The translations under genes were made by a program, and so were the position numbers. Shown here one piece after another: positions 33,714-44,543 of a stretch of DNA of 64,000 bases. The stretch comes from Bradysia coprophila (taxonomy: Eukaryota > Arthropoda > Insecta > Diptera > Sciaridae), in NCBI RefSeq assembly GCF_014529535.1, contig NW_023503423.1:5132473-5196472 (forward strand), given 5' to 3'. The stretch's first letter is position 1; every line of letters begins with the position of its first letter. The notes below the pieces were generated by a model. It did no database searches. It was not told the origin of the DNA and was given only the letters and a program-made list of their open reading frames with translations.

Positions 33714-34507
33714 CAGATTCAATCAAATATTGTTATTGTGGTCAACAATCTGATGAATAGAATCACATGATGTTGCCGTTGAATTTCAAACCCACAGCTG
33801 GAAATTCAATAATTCAATGTGAAGTCTCGACTTACACTCTGCGCTTTTGAGTTAATGCGGTGTATGAAAACACATGAAATCACTAGGAGGTGATCGAAGG
33901 TCAAAAATCAGGTGTTTTCTCACACAAATTTCTCATGGAAAAAATTGGTAAATTTGACTACATTAGTGAATTTCTAACACTTCATTTACCTACAAAAAAC
34001 AAAAAAAGACTGTTAATAGCGTCTGTCGTCGTTAATCCTAGCCTTTTTGTACACCTTTTTTACTGTTCTAACCAACGCATTCGAGCATTTGAAGAAATGC
34101 CTCGCTCACGACGCCTAAACTAATTTTTATAATTCTAAAAAAATGCTGGTTCGCTTTGCGGAATAGAAACCTATAATAAGTGAATATCGCAATCTCCCTA
34201 ATATGATATCTACTCGAAGAATCAGTAAAGATTTTATTTTGAAGCGATGCAGCTACTGAAATGCTTACAACACTTCCGACCCCTCATAGCCAATGGGAAT
34301 ATTGTAAAATGTTGAATTCTCGGATTAAATTCCTTTCCAGGCACATAAAATGACTCCACCAAAAAAGAGGTCTGATTAAGGTAGACAGTTTTTCGAAAGA
34401 ACACCCCACACCCACAAGTATAACACTAGTTATCTTCGACATTGGGATTACGCGCTGAAGTCGTGATATTCTAACACTAGTTAGGAAATAGCTATTTTCA
34501 TAATAAG
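33714..34507. other. Intergenic, no gene seen
   Basis: A 77-residue frame at 33890-34123 lacks any recognisable feature. No repeat structure noted. Confidence 0.5.
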
Positions 34508-34612
34508 GTAATAAATGGGATTGTTTTGCGCACTAGATGTGAGATTGCCGATACGAGCGAAGCGAGTTCGGCAACACATCGTGTGCGCAAAGCCCCCATT
34601 TACTACCGTGTT
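34508..34612. repeat. Hairpin with TTTGCGCAC arms
   Basis: AATAAATGGGATTG...GCGCAC...ATTGCCGATACGAG pairs with AGTTCGGCAACACATC...GTGCGCAAAG...CCCATTTACTA. It looks like a small MITE, with CGAGCGAAGCGAG at the tip. Confidence 0.7.
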
Positions 34613-34620
34613 AGGAACAA

Positions 34621-35331
34621 GGTTTTATCTCCTGTAATGTCATAATCACCATAAAAACCAAATTTAAAAAATCAAACTGAAACATAAACACGCCATGACG
34701 CCGTCACTCATTCATATTCCCCACAAATAAAACACACATCTAGTATACTGTCACGAATTTGTCAATTTTCAGTGAATAAATGAGAAATTATCGACGTTTT
34801 CCGTGCGCAAATGACGATGTATCGAAATTTTCAGTTAATAAACGTACGTTCTGTGAATGACGTGTTTAAATCTAGCCCATTTTGATTTTAAAAGTGACAC
34901 TCAAATTGTGAATATTATGACATTACAGGAGATAAATTAGTTTTGTGCCACCGAGAATTGAAATACGACCCTTTTCAGCACTCATTTTAGTGTTGTAAAG
35001 TGACTTATTTCAGCACCCGTTTGATGTGATATTACAACACTCAAAGCAGTGTTGAAATGGAATTTGTGTGAGTTGTTACAGCATTCGTTTCAGAGAATGC
35101 AAAGCAATGTGATCGATCAAATTTGAAGAGTGATTGTTTACAATGAAAATTATGATTTTTTGTGCTCTTGTCTATTTCAATTCTCGGTTGGCACAAAGCA
35201 TGATGTGTTACACGTATTGTAATGAGATTTTTTCAGCACACGACCCAATTTTCCTTACTCGCTCCGCTCGTAAGGAAAACTTGGGTCTAGTGCTGAAAAA
35301 ATGAACATTACAATACTTGTAACACAACATA
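34621..35331. repeat. Two inverted-repeat segments
   Basis: TTTATCTCCTGTAATGTCAT at about 34624 is matched by its complement ATGACATTACAGGAGATAAA at about 34917. A second hairpin, 35200-35331, pairs ATGTGTTAC...TTTTTTCAGCAC...TTTTCCTTAC with its complement around CGCTCCGCTCG. They are probably parts of one or two MITEs. No gene seen. Confidence 0.6.
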
Positions 35332-35339
35332 CTAATTCC

Positions 35340-36126
35340 CAAGGTTGCACTAGCGTCGCTAGTCATTAGCGACGCTACTAGCGCCGCTAATAGCGACGCT
35401 TATTTTCAAAATTTGTCGCTACTAGCGTTAGCGCTCGCTAGAATATCATTAGCGAATATTTTTTCGCTGATCGCTAATCACTTCGCTAATGAAAAATAGA
35501 ACATTCTAGGTATTGAACAATTTAATATTGAATTATTAGAATTGTTATTTGCATAACTAGAAGTGAAGCGTTGAAAAATCGAGTTATGAAATGTACTTCA
35601 CATTCAAAGTCCGTTAAAAGTTTATGAAATTTCATGTATTACACCAACTCCAACTCGCAATCGTGTAAATTACTTTTCATGCTTTTGATTAACAAAATTC
35701 ACATGAAAGCTTGACTTTCTAATTGTTCATCACTAGTATGCAAATAGCTACTATACTCAATCTTTTGCAACTTCCGTAAAAAGGTAAGCTTCAACATAAA
35801 TCTTCAACATAATCATAAAATCTAATAAGTTTTCCTCAAAAAACGATTGAACAAAATGCAATTAAAGTTCATCAAAAGCAAAATTTAAAAAATTATTGAG
35901 ATTTCATCATGTTCAGCATGATTAAAAATGTTTAAAAAAAATTTAAATTAAGAAATCGTCTTATTCATGAGATCTTTTAGCGAAACATTAACGATCGCTA
36001 TTAGCGGCCGCTACTAGCGCGCTAACTTTTTTTCGGTTAGCGAATAAGTTTAGCGTCGCTAACATTTTTCGAAATTAGCGTTAGCGTTAGCGTCGCTAAT
36101 AAAAATCGTTAGCGATCGCAACCTTG
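35340..36126. mobile_element. hAT-type MITE with TTAGCG subterminal repeats
   Basis: 787 bp with ends CAAGGTTGC / GCAACCTTG and exact 8-bp direct repeats CTAATTCC (35332-35339, 36127-36134). Both subterminal regions (about 35350-35490 and 35980-36120) are dense in TTAGCG, CGCTAA and GCTACTAGCG. The middle is plain AT-rich DNA. Repeated hexamers near the ends are a known trait of hAT elements, where they bind transposase. Confidence 0.93.
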
Positions 36127-36134
36127 CTAATTCC

Positions 36135-37169
36135 TAACTTATGTTAAAGGGATTCTATTCTGCAATTCGTTAAAAAAAAGCATTTTAGCATGCATGAGAA
36201 CTCACTTTGAGCATCAAGCAATATCAATGTCTGGTTACGGAATTGAAATTTTTCATGATACAAAAAAAAGTGACGGTATGGTAAAGCTCCTGTACTTCAA
36301 GCAATATTTTCAAAGGGTAACATGAGATAATGTTAAACTGTTAAAGTATAAATGGTAATTTAATACAAAAGTGAATCAATATTTTTCGGTGGAAAAGATA
36401 CACTCGAAGGATTGGTCATTTTTAATCTGAAAGAGAAAGCATTTTATTGATGACATTTATGTCTGTTGTGTAATCGAAATCGATACGAGAGCCAAAAGAC
36501 GACATACAACACTTAAAATGTTATTTTTATTTCTTTGCGCGATTCCATTTTCGCATTTCTTTTTGCGATTCAATTTTTTTTATTTTGATATCAAATTACC
36601 TGTAATTGCGGTGTGGAATTGTTCAGTCGAATAAGTGCAAATTATTTCTTGTTGTTCTCAGTGATTTACTTCGCAGACGTTCTGGTTGATATAACTCTTT
36701 TCAAATATTTTTTCCCAGATTTTCTTCTTATAACTAAAATCAAAGCAAAGAAGCCACAGACTACATTTTAACTAAACTATATGATCTTAAGTAGGTAGCA
36801 TCACAGAGTTGTTTCAACCATTGATGCAGAATCTTCAGACACTTTTTTCTAGAAAGCAAAAGAGGATGGACCGGACCATGTTCCTGTATTTAACAGTCGA
36901 TTAGCATAGTAGATATATACAGTAATACCTGTTCAATGACATCAGGCCCGAACTAGCCAGTCGTCGTGCACATTTCACATTTTTTTTTCTACATTAGCGA
37001 TTCTCTGTAGTGCGTGGTTTCCATCAGTTCGGTCCTGAAGGCAGCCAACGTTTCATCCAACGTTTGATTCAATTGCATGAAAACATTACACGTTTATTGC
37101 ACCCAAGCAAATCATCAGATCAAACAAATAATAGTGGTGGTAGATAATCACACACTTGATTTGATGCAC
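36135..37169. other. Intergenic, no gene seen
   Basis: AT-rich without supported genes. It lies downstream of the small reverse-strand peptide gene candidate. Confidence 0.5.
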
Positions 37170-37328
37170 TTACACTTTGAATATCGTTTCCAACAGTTTT
37201 CTCGCTCTTTTCGCACAATTTTCCTTGATTAAAACTCTTTTTTTTCGCTGCGCACGTACGCTAGTCTTTTGTATTTCTTTGGCAATTTCTAAACACACCA
37301 ATGTTACAAGTAGAAAAAAAAACTGCAT
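37170..37328 (-). CDS. Candidate small secreted basic peptide, 52 residues
   Basis: ATG at 37328 opens MQFFFLLVTLVCLEIAK, a plausible signal peptide, followed by KEIQKTSVRAQRKKR, a multibasic site of the type cut by furin-like proteases. The last 21 residues (VLIKENCAKRARKLLETIFKV) are cationic with one cysteine and could form an amphipathic helix. It reads away from the TATA box of the 37623 gene, with a TATATAAAG-like sequence on its own strand about 55 bp upstream. Such a layout suits a peptide precursor (neuropeptide-like or antimicrobial), but no family is recognised and a short frame can arise by chance. A valine-coded GTG eight codons upstream is unlikely to be the start. Confidence 0.3.
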   Translation of the reverse strand: MQFFFLLVTLVCLEIAKEIQKTSVRAQRKKRVLIKENCAKRARKLLETIFKV

Positions 37329-37380
37329 TTCTTTTATGGATGTTAATATCACTACAAACTAGTTCAAGTTCAGTGCTTTA

Positions 37381-37416
37381 TATAAAAGACAGTGGTCGGA
37401 TTTGCAATTTTTCATT
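37381..37416 (+). promoter_or_regulatory. Core promoter of 37623 gene
   Basis: TATAAAAG at 37381-37388 followed by TTCATTTG at about 37411, a TCATT-type initiator at the right distance (about 30 bp). The predicted leader is about 210 nt. Confidence 0.65.
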
Positions 37417-37622
37417 TGTTTTGTGAAAATCAAATCATTGTGGTCGATTGATTGAGTGGTCGAGTTTGTGTTTAAGTTTCAATATTGGTTTTTGGGATTG
37501 AAGTAATTTTAGTTTTTTAATTCAATTTTTTATCTTAATGAACTAAATTTATCCTTTATTTCGTATGTAGACTGTGCGAGAGAATATTTACGTAATTTGT
37601 CCAACGAAACTTGGGATATAAG

Positions 37623-40600
37623 ATGAAAGTTCTGGTAAGTTAAGAGCTAAAATATTGATTCAGAAAAAATGAATGTGAGGAACTAAAACTCTTCGTATTG
37701 GAGCAACGCACTTCAAACATGAGCGGCACTCTAAATAGAGTACTGAAACTGGACAGTGTATCAAACAACAATGACACACTGTAAAAAATTTCATACAAAA
37801 TAGTACTCTATTTGACAGCCGTCGACTGTGATCACTTTTGCTTGAAGTGCTTCAATTGGAGATTGTGTTGCTTTTTTAGTTAAATAATGAACAGGGGACC
37901 TCAGTGAAATTTAGATAGGAATTTACCGCAGATGATAAGTCCACTCATACAAACAATAGTGCTTTTGCGTGTTTATAAAGTTTTACTATTACCATGAACG
38001 TGCGTGAACTATTTCAAATATTTGGGCTGATAAACGTGGAAAATCATTTTTCAACCAATAAAAAACTGTAGAAAATCCTTTGAAAATTTTTGAAAATCGT
38101 TTGATCAGAAAACTAAAGAAAATCGATGGAAATCCTCAAAAGGCGAAAAGAAAATCCTTCAAAATAATTTATTTTAAGATAAGCGAAAAAAAAGACTGCT
38201 CGAATTGCACAGCTAGTAAAAAAACGATCTTTTCAAAAACAGAAATAAAAATAAATAAAAATCGTCCACTCTATTCCTTCCCAACGTTCCAAGAATACAT
38301 GCTGCGTTTCCTCTTTGAATAGCAATTGAAATTCTTTGCAATAAATAATCTGTTGAACGCCTTTCCCCTGATGCTTTTTTCATCAAAGATCCTAATATCG
38401 TGACAAATTTCTTTGTTTCTGGGCCCATGCAACCTAAAGATGATTTCTCTTTACTTCGATCACTAGATTAGATTCGAATTACCGGTGACTATGATTCTAT
38501 CAAATTGATAAATCAACACACCCCCTTAATTTGATAAATCTTAGCACTCCCTTGAGTCACTCCGATCTATAAATTTAGAATTGTTCACTAGTAACCGAAT
38601 CGTGATCTACACGATTCCATCAACATGTGAATTCAACATTTCTGCCGTTTTTGAATGCTTGACCGCATTTTCATTCGTCTCAATTCATTGCGATGCTGGC
38701 GGTAGCAATTTCTTTCTATTGACAACTGATTATGATTCACCCAAATGCCGTCGCCGTCAATTCAACAATTCGATTTAGTTGTTAACAAACATATGCTTCT
38801 GATTGTTATTTTGCTTGATACGATAGCCCACTACTATCGTTAATGACCCACTGTCATCGACTTTGATTACGATAGCCCACTGCTACCGGTTTGGATTTGT
38901 TTGATGACGATAGCCCACTGCTATTGGCGATGACCTACTGCCACCGACTTCTCGTTCGTACGAATTAACTCACTCATTGACTTGCGACAACCCACTGTTG
39001 CCGACTTCGGTTTCGGATTGCGACGACCCACTGTCATCGACGATAGCCCTCCACTATCGATTTTGGTTCGGTTGGCGATGACCCACTGCCATCGACGATA
39101 GTCCTCCATTATCGATTTTCGGTTCAGATGTAATAGCCCAACTGCTATTAGCGACAGCTTAATTGCTGCCGACTTTTGGTGCGGATACAACAGCCCAACT
39201 GCTGTTGGCGATAGCCCTCTACTATCGACTTTTGATTCGGTTGACGACGACCCACTGTCGTCGGCTATAGCCCTCTATTATCGACTCTCAATTCTGATAC
39301 GACAACCTAACTATTGTCGGCAATAACCCAACTGTTATTGACTACTCGTTCATGTACGACAGCCCAACTGCTGCCGGCAATAACCCAACTGTTATTGACT
39401 TTTTTTTTGTGAACTCTAACATCACTGGAACAGCCCAACTACTGTTTTCGATTCACTTTCATTTCGATTCCAAAACTTTATTTACAATTTTCCTCCTTCC
39501 TCTCCATGTCCTGGGCCCATAACCTGTGAAATCGGTGAAAACGCAACAAAAATGGTTAAGAAAATCCTCTTAAAATCGTAGAGCATCCTCAGAGGACTTT
39601 CTTTTGGAAAATCATTTGTCGACGAACTTTGTCCACTGGCCACATCTGACGCTCTGACGGAGCTCGTTGTGCCTTTGACTTTTTACGTGCTGCTAAGGAA
39701 GGTACATTTTTTTTTTTGCTGAAGCTTCACAGAAAATCCGATTGGCCGTCAAGTAGCCAGTACGACCATGTCTGTATGAGTGGACCAGCAGAAAAACAGC
39801 TGAAGCAAATTCATGTCTTAATTTCACTGACGTGCCCTGTATCAGAAACACCGCCATAAATTAGATTACGCTAACACGAACACTTGGATTTTCCATCCTA
39901 AAAAATCATTTGTTCTTTTTACGAGCATATTGACAACCTCCATTCACTTTACTCTCCATCCCATTTACTTTCATAGACAACTTTAACGCTGCTAGGTGCT
40001 ATCACATTCGCTAATGCAACGACTTCCGATTTGATGGTATCAGAGTCCCGGAAGAATGTTCGTCAATCGAGTTCACCTTCACCACTAAATTCAATAGCAT
40101 CCAGTCAAGATGGACAAGCGAAACAACAATCTCAGTTGCAAAATCAGCAACCGTCACAACAGTTGTACAACATAAAACAAGATTATAGCAATACCGGCCA
40201 ACCGCACAGTACAGTTTACAATCACATCCAGTCGGCTGCGGCGCCTTCATCGACACCACAGAACGGCTATATCATTTCGGTGAATGGACAGCAAGCAGGT
40301 TAGGGACTCAAAATGCATAAACTTTGAAACGAAATGTTTAAGTGTGTTCTCTTCCAACAAATAGCTGGACCAACTCCAGTTCTTATGCAGTATCTGCCTC
40401 AAAATCAACAATCCGGTGGCATACAATACTTACAACTGATTCCCACAAGACCATTAATTGTTCCAATCAGCCCATACATAACTCAGTTACCACAGTATAA
40501 TGGACAGCCGACTACACAACCAACATCCGCCCAATATGCATCCGCGTCATCAACATATGGACCCGCACAGCCGGCATATGGAGCCGTCCAATCGACATAT

Positions 40601-40822
40601 GCGCCCACACAATCAACATATGGAACACAATCGTCACCATCATCTTCCCACAATTACCAGTCGTATCAAAATCCAATTGGTGGTTATTCATCGCCGGTCG
40701 TTTCTTACTTTCGACCGCATGCGGGTATTCAGTTAGTCGATTCGCCAGTCGATATGAGCTTGAACACAAATGAGTACATTCCGATTCAGTCGGAAAACGC
40801 TTACAAAATGAGACGGGCGTAA
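37623..40822 (+). CDS. Gln/YGxx-rich secreted cuticle-type protein, three exons
   Basis: Exons 37623-37634 (ATGAAAGTTCTG, four codons), 39977-40298 and 40365-40822 join in frame to 263 codons plus TAA; introns are GT...AG. The join yields the signal peptide MKVLTTLTLLGAITFANA. Exon 2 encodes a Gln/Ser-rich stretch (residues about 40-80). Exon 3 starts AGPTPVLMQYLPQNQQ and carries a STYGPAQPAYGAVQSTYAPTQ-like run of YGxx/YAxx repeats before a charged C-terminus. No chitin-binding domain is seen. Its design (four-codon first exon, strong TATA box, low-complexity Tyr-rich repeats) points to an extracellular matrix or cuticle protein, without a named family. Intron 1 (2342 bp) has been enlarged by a Tc1-like element that holds the micro-hairpin array and an ORF relic. 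The AATAAA at 41024-41029 is the probable poly(A) signal. Confidence 0.85.
38213..38428 (-). pseudogene. Second relic of retroelement-associated protein
   Basis: The reverse-strand frame reads MGPETKKFVTILGSLMKKASGERRSTDYLLQRISIAIQRGNAACILGTLG. This aligns with MGPWCKETKSFIDTIGKKL...RISLAIQQGNASSILGTQ of the relic at 3220-3650. The RPDG and VWDVT parts are missing and the C-terminus degrades into DDFYLFLFLFL. It is a truncated copy, unlikely to be translated. Confidence 0.6.
38821..39440. repeat. Array of about 21 micro-hairpins with covarying stems
   Basis: Each unit is a 6-bp stem, a loop of 7-8 nt close to CCCACTG or CCCAACTG, and the complementary arm. Examples: CGATAG-CCCACTA-CTATCG (38821), CGACGA-CCCACTG-TCGTCG (about 39246), CAACAG-CCCAACTG-CTGTTG (about 39189), CAATAA-CCCAACTG-TTATTG (about 39321). 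Stems differ from unit to unit, but both arms change together. Hairpins mostly come in adjacent pairs separated by a 16-18 nt spacer related to ACTTTTGATTCGGTTG, giving a higher-order period near 57 bp. The reverse-strand 89-residue frame here is a by-product. Confidence 0.88.
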
Positions 40823-41229
40823 TTGCATAACAATACTCTCACAAAGTGAAACTATAGTCTGATAATCAAGCCTTACAGTCGTATATTAGATAGTCCCCTA
40901 AAGAGATTATGAAGTGAGCATTTCCACTCCACTCTGTAATTTATTCGGTTTGCCCTCGAAATGTTAATTAAATCTTGTTTGTGTTATTACTGGCGATTAA
41001 TTTTATTTCCTTGTTTGTTGTTAAATAAACCGAATTGTTTTGTTGTTAATTTACTTTTGCCCTGATCTAGGAATTCGTCTTTTTCCGGTTTCTGGTCTGT
41101 TATATACTACAAAAATTTTGGAGCAGTGGACCCTTTGCAAATTTGTAGTCATCAAAAAACGAATATTTTCCGCCTTAATTTAGACTATTAGAGGGTCAAC
41201 TGCTCTTAATAAAGTCAATAATAAATCAG

Positions 41230-41375
41230 TAATTCTGTTACTTCTGCTGTTCAAAGTATCGTCTAGTGCAAAATATTTTACTTCATTGTAAGCATGCATT
41301 TTAACTATAAAAGACTGCACGTTACGATGACATCGCTCAGTTTCGACGTTGCTGTCGTTAACAGATGATTTGCCG
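41230..41375 (+). repeat. Block homologous to 60359-60506
   Basis: Shares CTGTTACTTCTGC, GCAAAAT.TTTTACTTCATT, ATGCATTTT, a TATA box, CGACGTT and TAACAGATGAT in the same order and spacing with 60359-60506. Either an old duplication of a promoter region or a dispersed repeat. Confidence 0.7.
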
Positions 41376-41419
41376 TTTCTGGAATGTCACCATGCTGACT
41401 TCAACGAAATTTTTCTCAG
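41307..41419 (+). promoter_or_regulatory. Promoter and first exon of an unassigned gene
   Basis: TATAAAAG near 41309 and a CTCAGTTTCG initiator at about 41337 have canonical spacing. The leader then reaches ATG at 41392, which opens MLTSTKFFS and meets a good splice donor (CAGGTAAAA) at 41420. This copies the layout of the two cuticle-type genes. No matching downstream exon was found in the window, so the rest may be distant, lost, or the block may be a relic. Confidence 0.4.
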
Positions 41420-42794
41420 GTAAAACATATCGATGGAATTAACATACATTTACAAAAACGAATAAGTTCGATGTTTTTGTTGAAGTAAAAAATTGATTCA
41501 ATTGAAATTGGTTTCACGCATCAGCGGTTAACTTTACACAAAAATTAGAGAATCAATCAACATTCCATTTCCAATTAATCCAATTGGATAAAAAATGAGA
41601 AAATTAGGTGACCTTTTCTTGTATTAATTTAGACGTATTGTGGTTTAGAAATTGAGTTCTTCACAGATATTCTTGGTATATTAAATATTGATTGAAGATA
41701 GTACAATGACATAGTAAGTATAGACTGGCCGTGCTGGTATGTTTTTGATAGCAAAAGTGGAGAAAACGTTCACGTACCATAAATGTAAATGTATTCATGA
41801 AATTTTATGCATATTATGTATCGCCCAAAACCACTTACAGTGGAGGTGTGACGCAAGTCCTGTTATCCACTTACAAAAGAACTGATATCGGTGTAGGCGA
41901 CGCTTACAGATTCGACACTCAAAAATATATGCGTCACAAATGGCAGCTGATGAGTAAAGTACGTGAAAGTTTTATCAACAAAAATCTGACCAGTAAAATT
42001 TTAGGAAGAAAATTATAACAAAAAAAATTGCGTCACAAGTGGCAGTCCATTTTTTCATACAAATCTCTACAAATCGTGGGCGCGCGTTAGCATAGCGCCC
42101 GTGACGCAAGTCCTATTACTAGAAAAAAATAAAAAAAAAAAATTTGTCGTAGACTGCAGAACCATATATACAGCAAATATTAAAGTTCTACAATTCAAAT
42201 ACAAATGACTTTAAATTACCATTAAAAAAAACTAGGCGTCCGTACGAGTTCAACGAGCTATCACACGTTCTTGCAGCTTAAAATTTGGCCACGCAAAAAA
42301 TCTTCCAAGAAGCACCATTTCCATACATTTTGGTCAATTTCAGTACTTTAAACGAAATGAAAAAATCCTACGTTACTTTGTTAGTCCGTCCGTCCGTCCA
42401 TGTTTCCTATCTTCTAAAGTCTTCTTTAGATTTTGTTGAAATTTTGGGAGTAGATTCTAGTAGTCATTCTAAGACATTCCAGAAAAAAAAATTAGGGGGA
42501 ACCGGCCTCGTTTCGGAGCTAGGGCTCCTCGAAGTTCCCATATAGGCCCCATATAAGAACATCTTTAGGTGTGTGTGTGTGGGTATGGTAGAACAAATTT
42601 TTATCGCTTTTGGTGAGCTCTGCTCAATTTTTTTCCTAAATTTAGTAATTTTTAAATTTTTAAATTTTTTAAATTTTTTAAATTTTTTAAATTTTTCAAA
42701 AATTTTTAAATTTTTTAAAATTTTTTAAATTTTTTAAATTTTTCAAAAATTTTTAAATTTTTTAAATTTTTCAAAATTTTTTAAATTTTTCAAA

Positions 42795-43020
42795 AGAATC
42801 ATAAAACTTAATGACATATTTCCGGCCAAGACATTCTTTAAATCGATTTTACACCATGAAGCCATGATGGCTCATTTTTGGTCAAATGGAGAAAAATGTA
42901 GATCTGGTTGTGGGCTACATTTTTCTCCATTTGACAAAAAAAGAGCCATCATGGCTTCATGTACGAAATCAATTTAAAGAATGTCTTGGCCGGAAATATG
43001 TCAGTAAGTTTTATGATTCT
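42795..43020. repeat. Inverted repeat, about 95-bp arms
   Basis: AGAATCATAAAACTTA...TTTCCGGCCAAGACATTC pairs with GAATGTCTTGGCCGGAAA...GTTTTATGATTCT. The inner part pairs GCCATGATGGCTC and GGAGAAAAATGTAG with their complements. Nested in the AT tract of the composite element. Confidence 0.88.
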
Positions 43021-43322
43021 TTTTAAAAATTTTTAAATTTTTAAAGTTTTTTACATTTTTCAAATTTTTCAAATTTTTAATTTTTTTTTTAATTTTTTAA
43101 ATTTTTTAAAATTTCAAACTTTTTAAATTTTCAAATTTTCCAAATTTTCAAATTTTTCAAATTTTAAAATTTTTCAAATTTTAAAATTTTTTAAATTTTA
43201 AAATTTTTTAAATTTTTTAAAATTTTTAAAATTTTTCAATTTTAAAAAACTTTTAAAATTTTTCAACATTTTTCAGACTTGATCATTTTATTTTGCTTCC
43301 ACCTTACTAATTCTTCCAAAAG

Positions 43323-43762
43323 AACTGATATCAGTCAAAAACACTCAAAAGAGTAAAAGTGACGCAAGTCCTTGTGCATACTTCCAAAACAACTGATATC
43401 GCTGGAGGTGACGCATTCTGCGCTTGTACGCAAAAACTGTAACAGCAAAAATTTGACCAAAGAAATTCTAAAAACAAAATTTTACCAATAAAATTTTGCG
43501 TCACAAAGTGGCAGATGATTCGGACGTATTAGGGCGTATTGCCTATTTTAAAAAATTTCTTAAAAGTACTTTCCTCAACATCTGCCACTTGTGACGCAAA
43601 ATTTTATTGGTAAAATTTTGTTTCTAGAATTTCTTTGGTCAAATTTTTGCTGTTACAGTTTTTGCGTACAAGCGCAGAATGCGTCACCTCCAGCGATATC
43701 AGTTGTTTTGGAAGTATGCACAGGGACTTGCGTCACTTTTACTCTTTTGAGTGTTTTTGACT
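43323..43762. repeat. Foldback inverted repeat, second GCGTCA copy
   Basis: Arms of about 180 bp, from AGTCAAAAACACTCAAAAG to GAGTGTTTTTGACTG, nearly identical to the foldback at 28280-28712 including GTGACGCAAGTCC, TGTAACAGCAAAAATTTGAC and GATATCGCTGGAGGTGACG. Confidence 0.88.
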
Positions 43763-43979
43763 GATTTTCAAGTTTTGAAATTTAATATCTCGGCCACATC
43801 TTAACCGTATGAGGCGTGTGATAGCTCGTTGAACTCGTATGGACGCCCAGACTACGAATAAAATACTTTGGGGTAGTAGGAGCAAAGGGGGAAAAGTCAA
43901 AAAGTCTCTCAGTCCTGCGGAAAAAATTTGTGTCAAATTTTTCAGTGTGAACGGACTTGCGTCACGGCCCTTCACTAAC

Positions 43980-44543
43980 TTAGGGCCATGATGTTTTGTT
44001 CAGCGAACTTTTGCTTCAGTTAAATTTCTATGGAGAGCCAATCTATACTATGTCACTGAGATAGTATCTGTTGCAGTTAATGCTGAGTTTCGTCCGAGGA
44101 GCAAACCAAAGAGATTTGGGATGTTCCTAGAGCCATGTGCGAGTGAACAAGAGTTTTGTGAGAGTTACCAAGAGTTAATAAATGGTATAGCGCAGAAAAC
44201 AAGGATGAGTTTTATGATTGGAGAACCAAAAAAAAATCTGTTAGTGTACTCACAGTGGGCGCATGAGTTTTGTTTCTATATTTTATTGGATAAAATTTCA
44301 AAAACAAAAAGGAAATCATGAAGGGGATTTGTTAGCATTTGTAAAAAAGAATAACAATTTTTGGAATCACTTTTCCGTTAGCTCAGTGACGAGCGCGCAT
44401 TTGTAGCATAAAGTGCCCACTCCACTCAACAAAAAGTGCTCCGTAAGAGAGCCGTGAGAGAGCGAGCTGTCAAATAAACAAAGCAAAATTTGAAAAAATT
44501 CAATTTTGTCTCTCACACGGAGTACTTTTTGGAAAGAGGAAAC
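43980..44543. other. Gap, no gene seen
   Basis: The 66-residue frame at 44121-44321 has no recognisable feature. No repeat structure apart from short matches. Confidence 0.45.

Larger units (their letters stand above)
37892..39839. mobile_element. Tc1-like inverted-repeat element in intron 1
   Basis: The left end CAGGGGACCTCAGTGAAAT...GTCCACTCATAC and right end GTATGAGTGGACC...ATTTCACTGACGTGCCCTG are inverted repeats of about 60 bp. Like 25477-25746, the right end carries CAGCTGAAGCAAATTCATG and is followed by TA (39840-39841). The left flank is AA rather than TA, so the left end is mutated or the two ends belong to separate insertions. It encloses the ORF relic at 38213 and the hairpin array at 38821. 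Confidence 0.6.
42070..43970 (-). mobile_element. Composite foldback/GTCY element, copy 2 (inverted)
   Basis: Read on the minus strand it repeats copy 1's order: foldback repeat (43762-43323), AT tract (43270-42640, holding a separate 226-bp inverted repeat), GTCY core (about 42405-42390), GTGATAGCTCGTTGAACTCG (near 42265-42245), and the TAGGACTTGCGTCACGGGCG end at about 42115-42096, next to CTATGCTAACGCGCGCCCA also present in copy 1. A further + strand terminal module (GTGATAGCTCGTTGAACTCG near 43819; GGACTTGCGTCACGG near 43953) follows the foldback, so the unit has the module at both sides. Near 42562-42580 is a short (GT)n run. Confidence 0.72.

Noticed and set aside
38921..39190. 89-residue reverse frame
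   Set aside because: Lies wholly within the micro-hairpin array and is explained by the repeat.
38821..39440. CRISPR array
   Set aside because: Although regularly spaced, the units are short covarying hairpins with similar spacers, in a eukaryotic intron, with no conserved direct repeat of CRISPR size and no cas genes.
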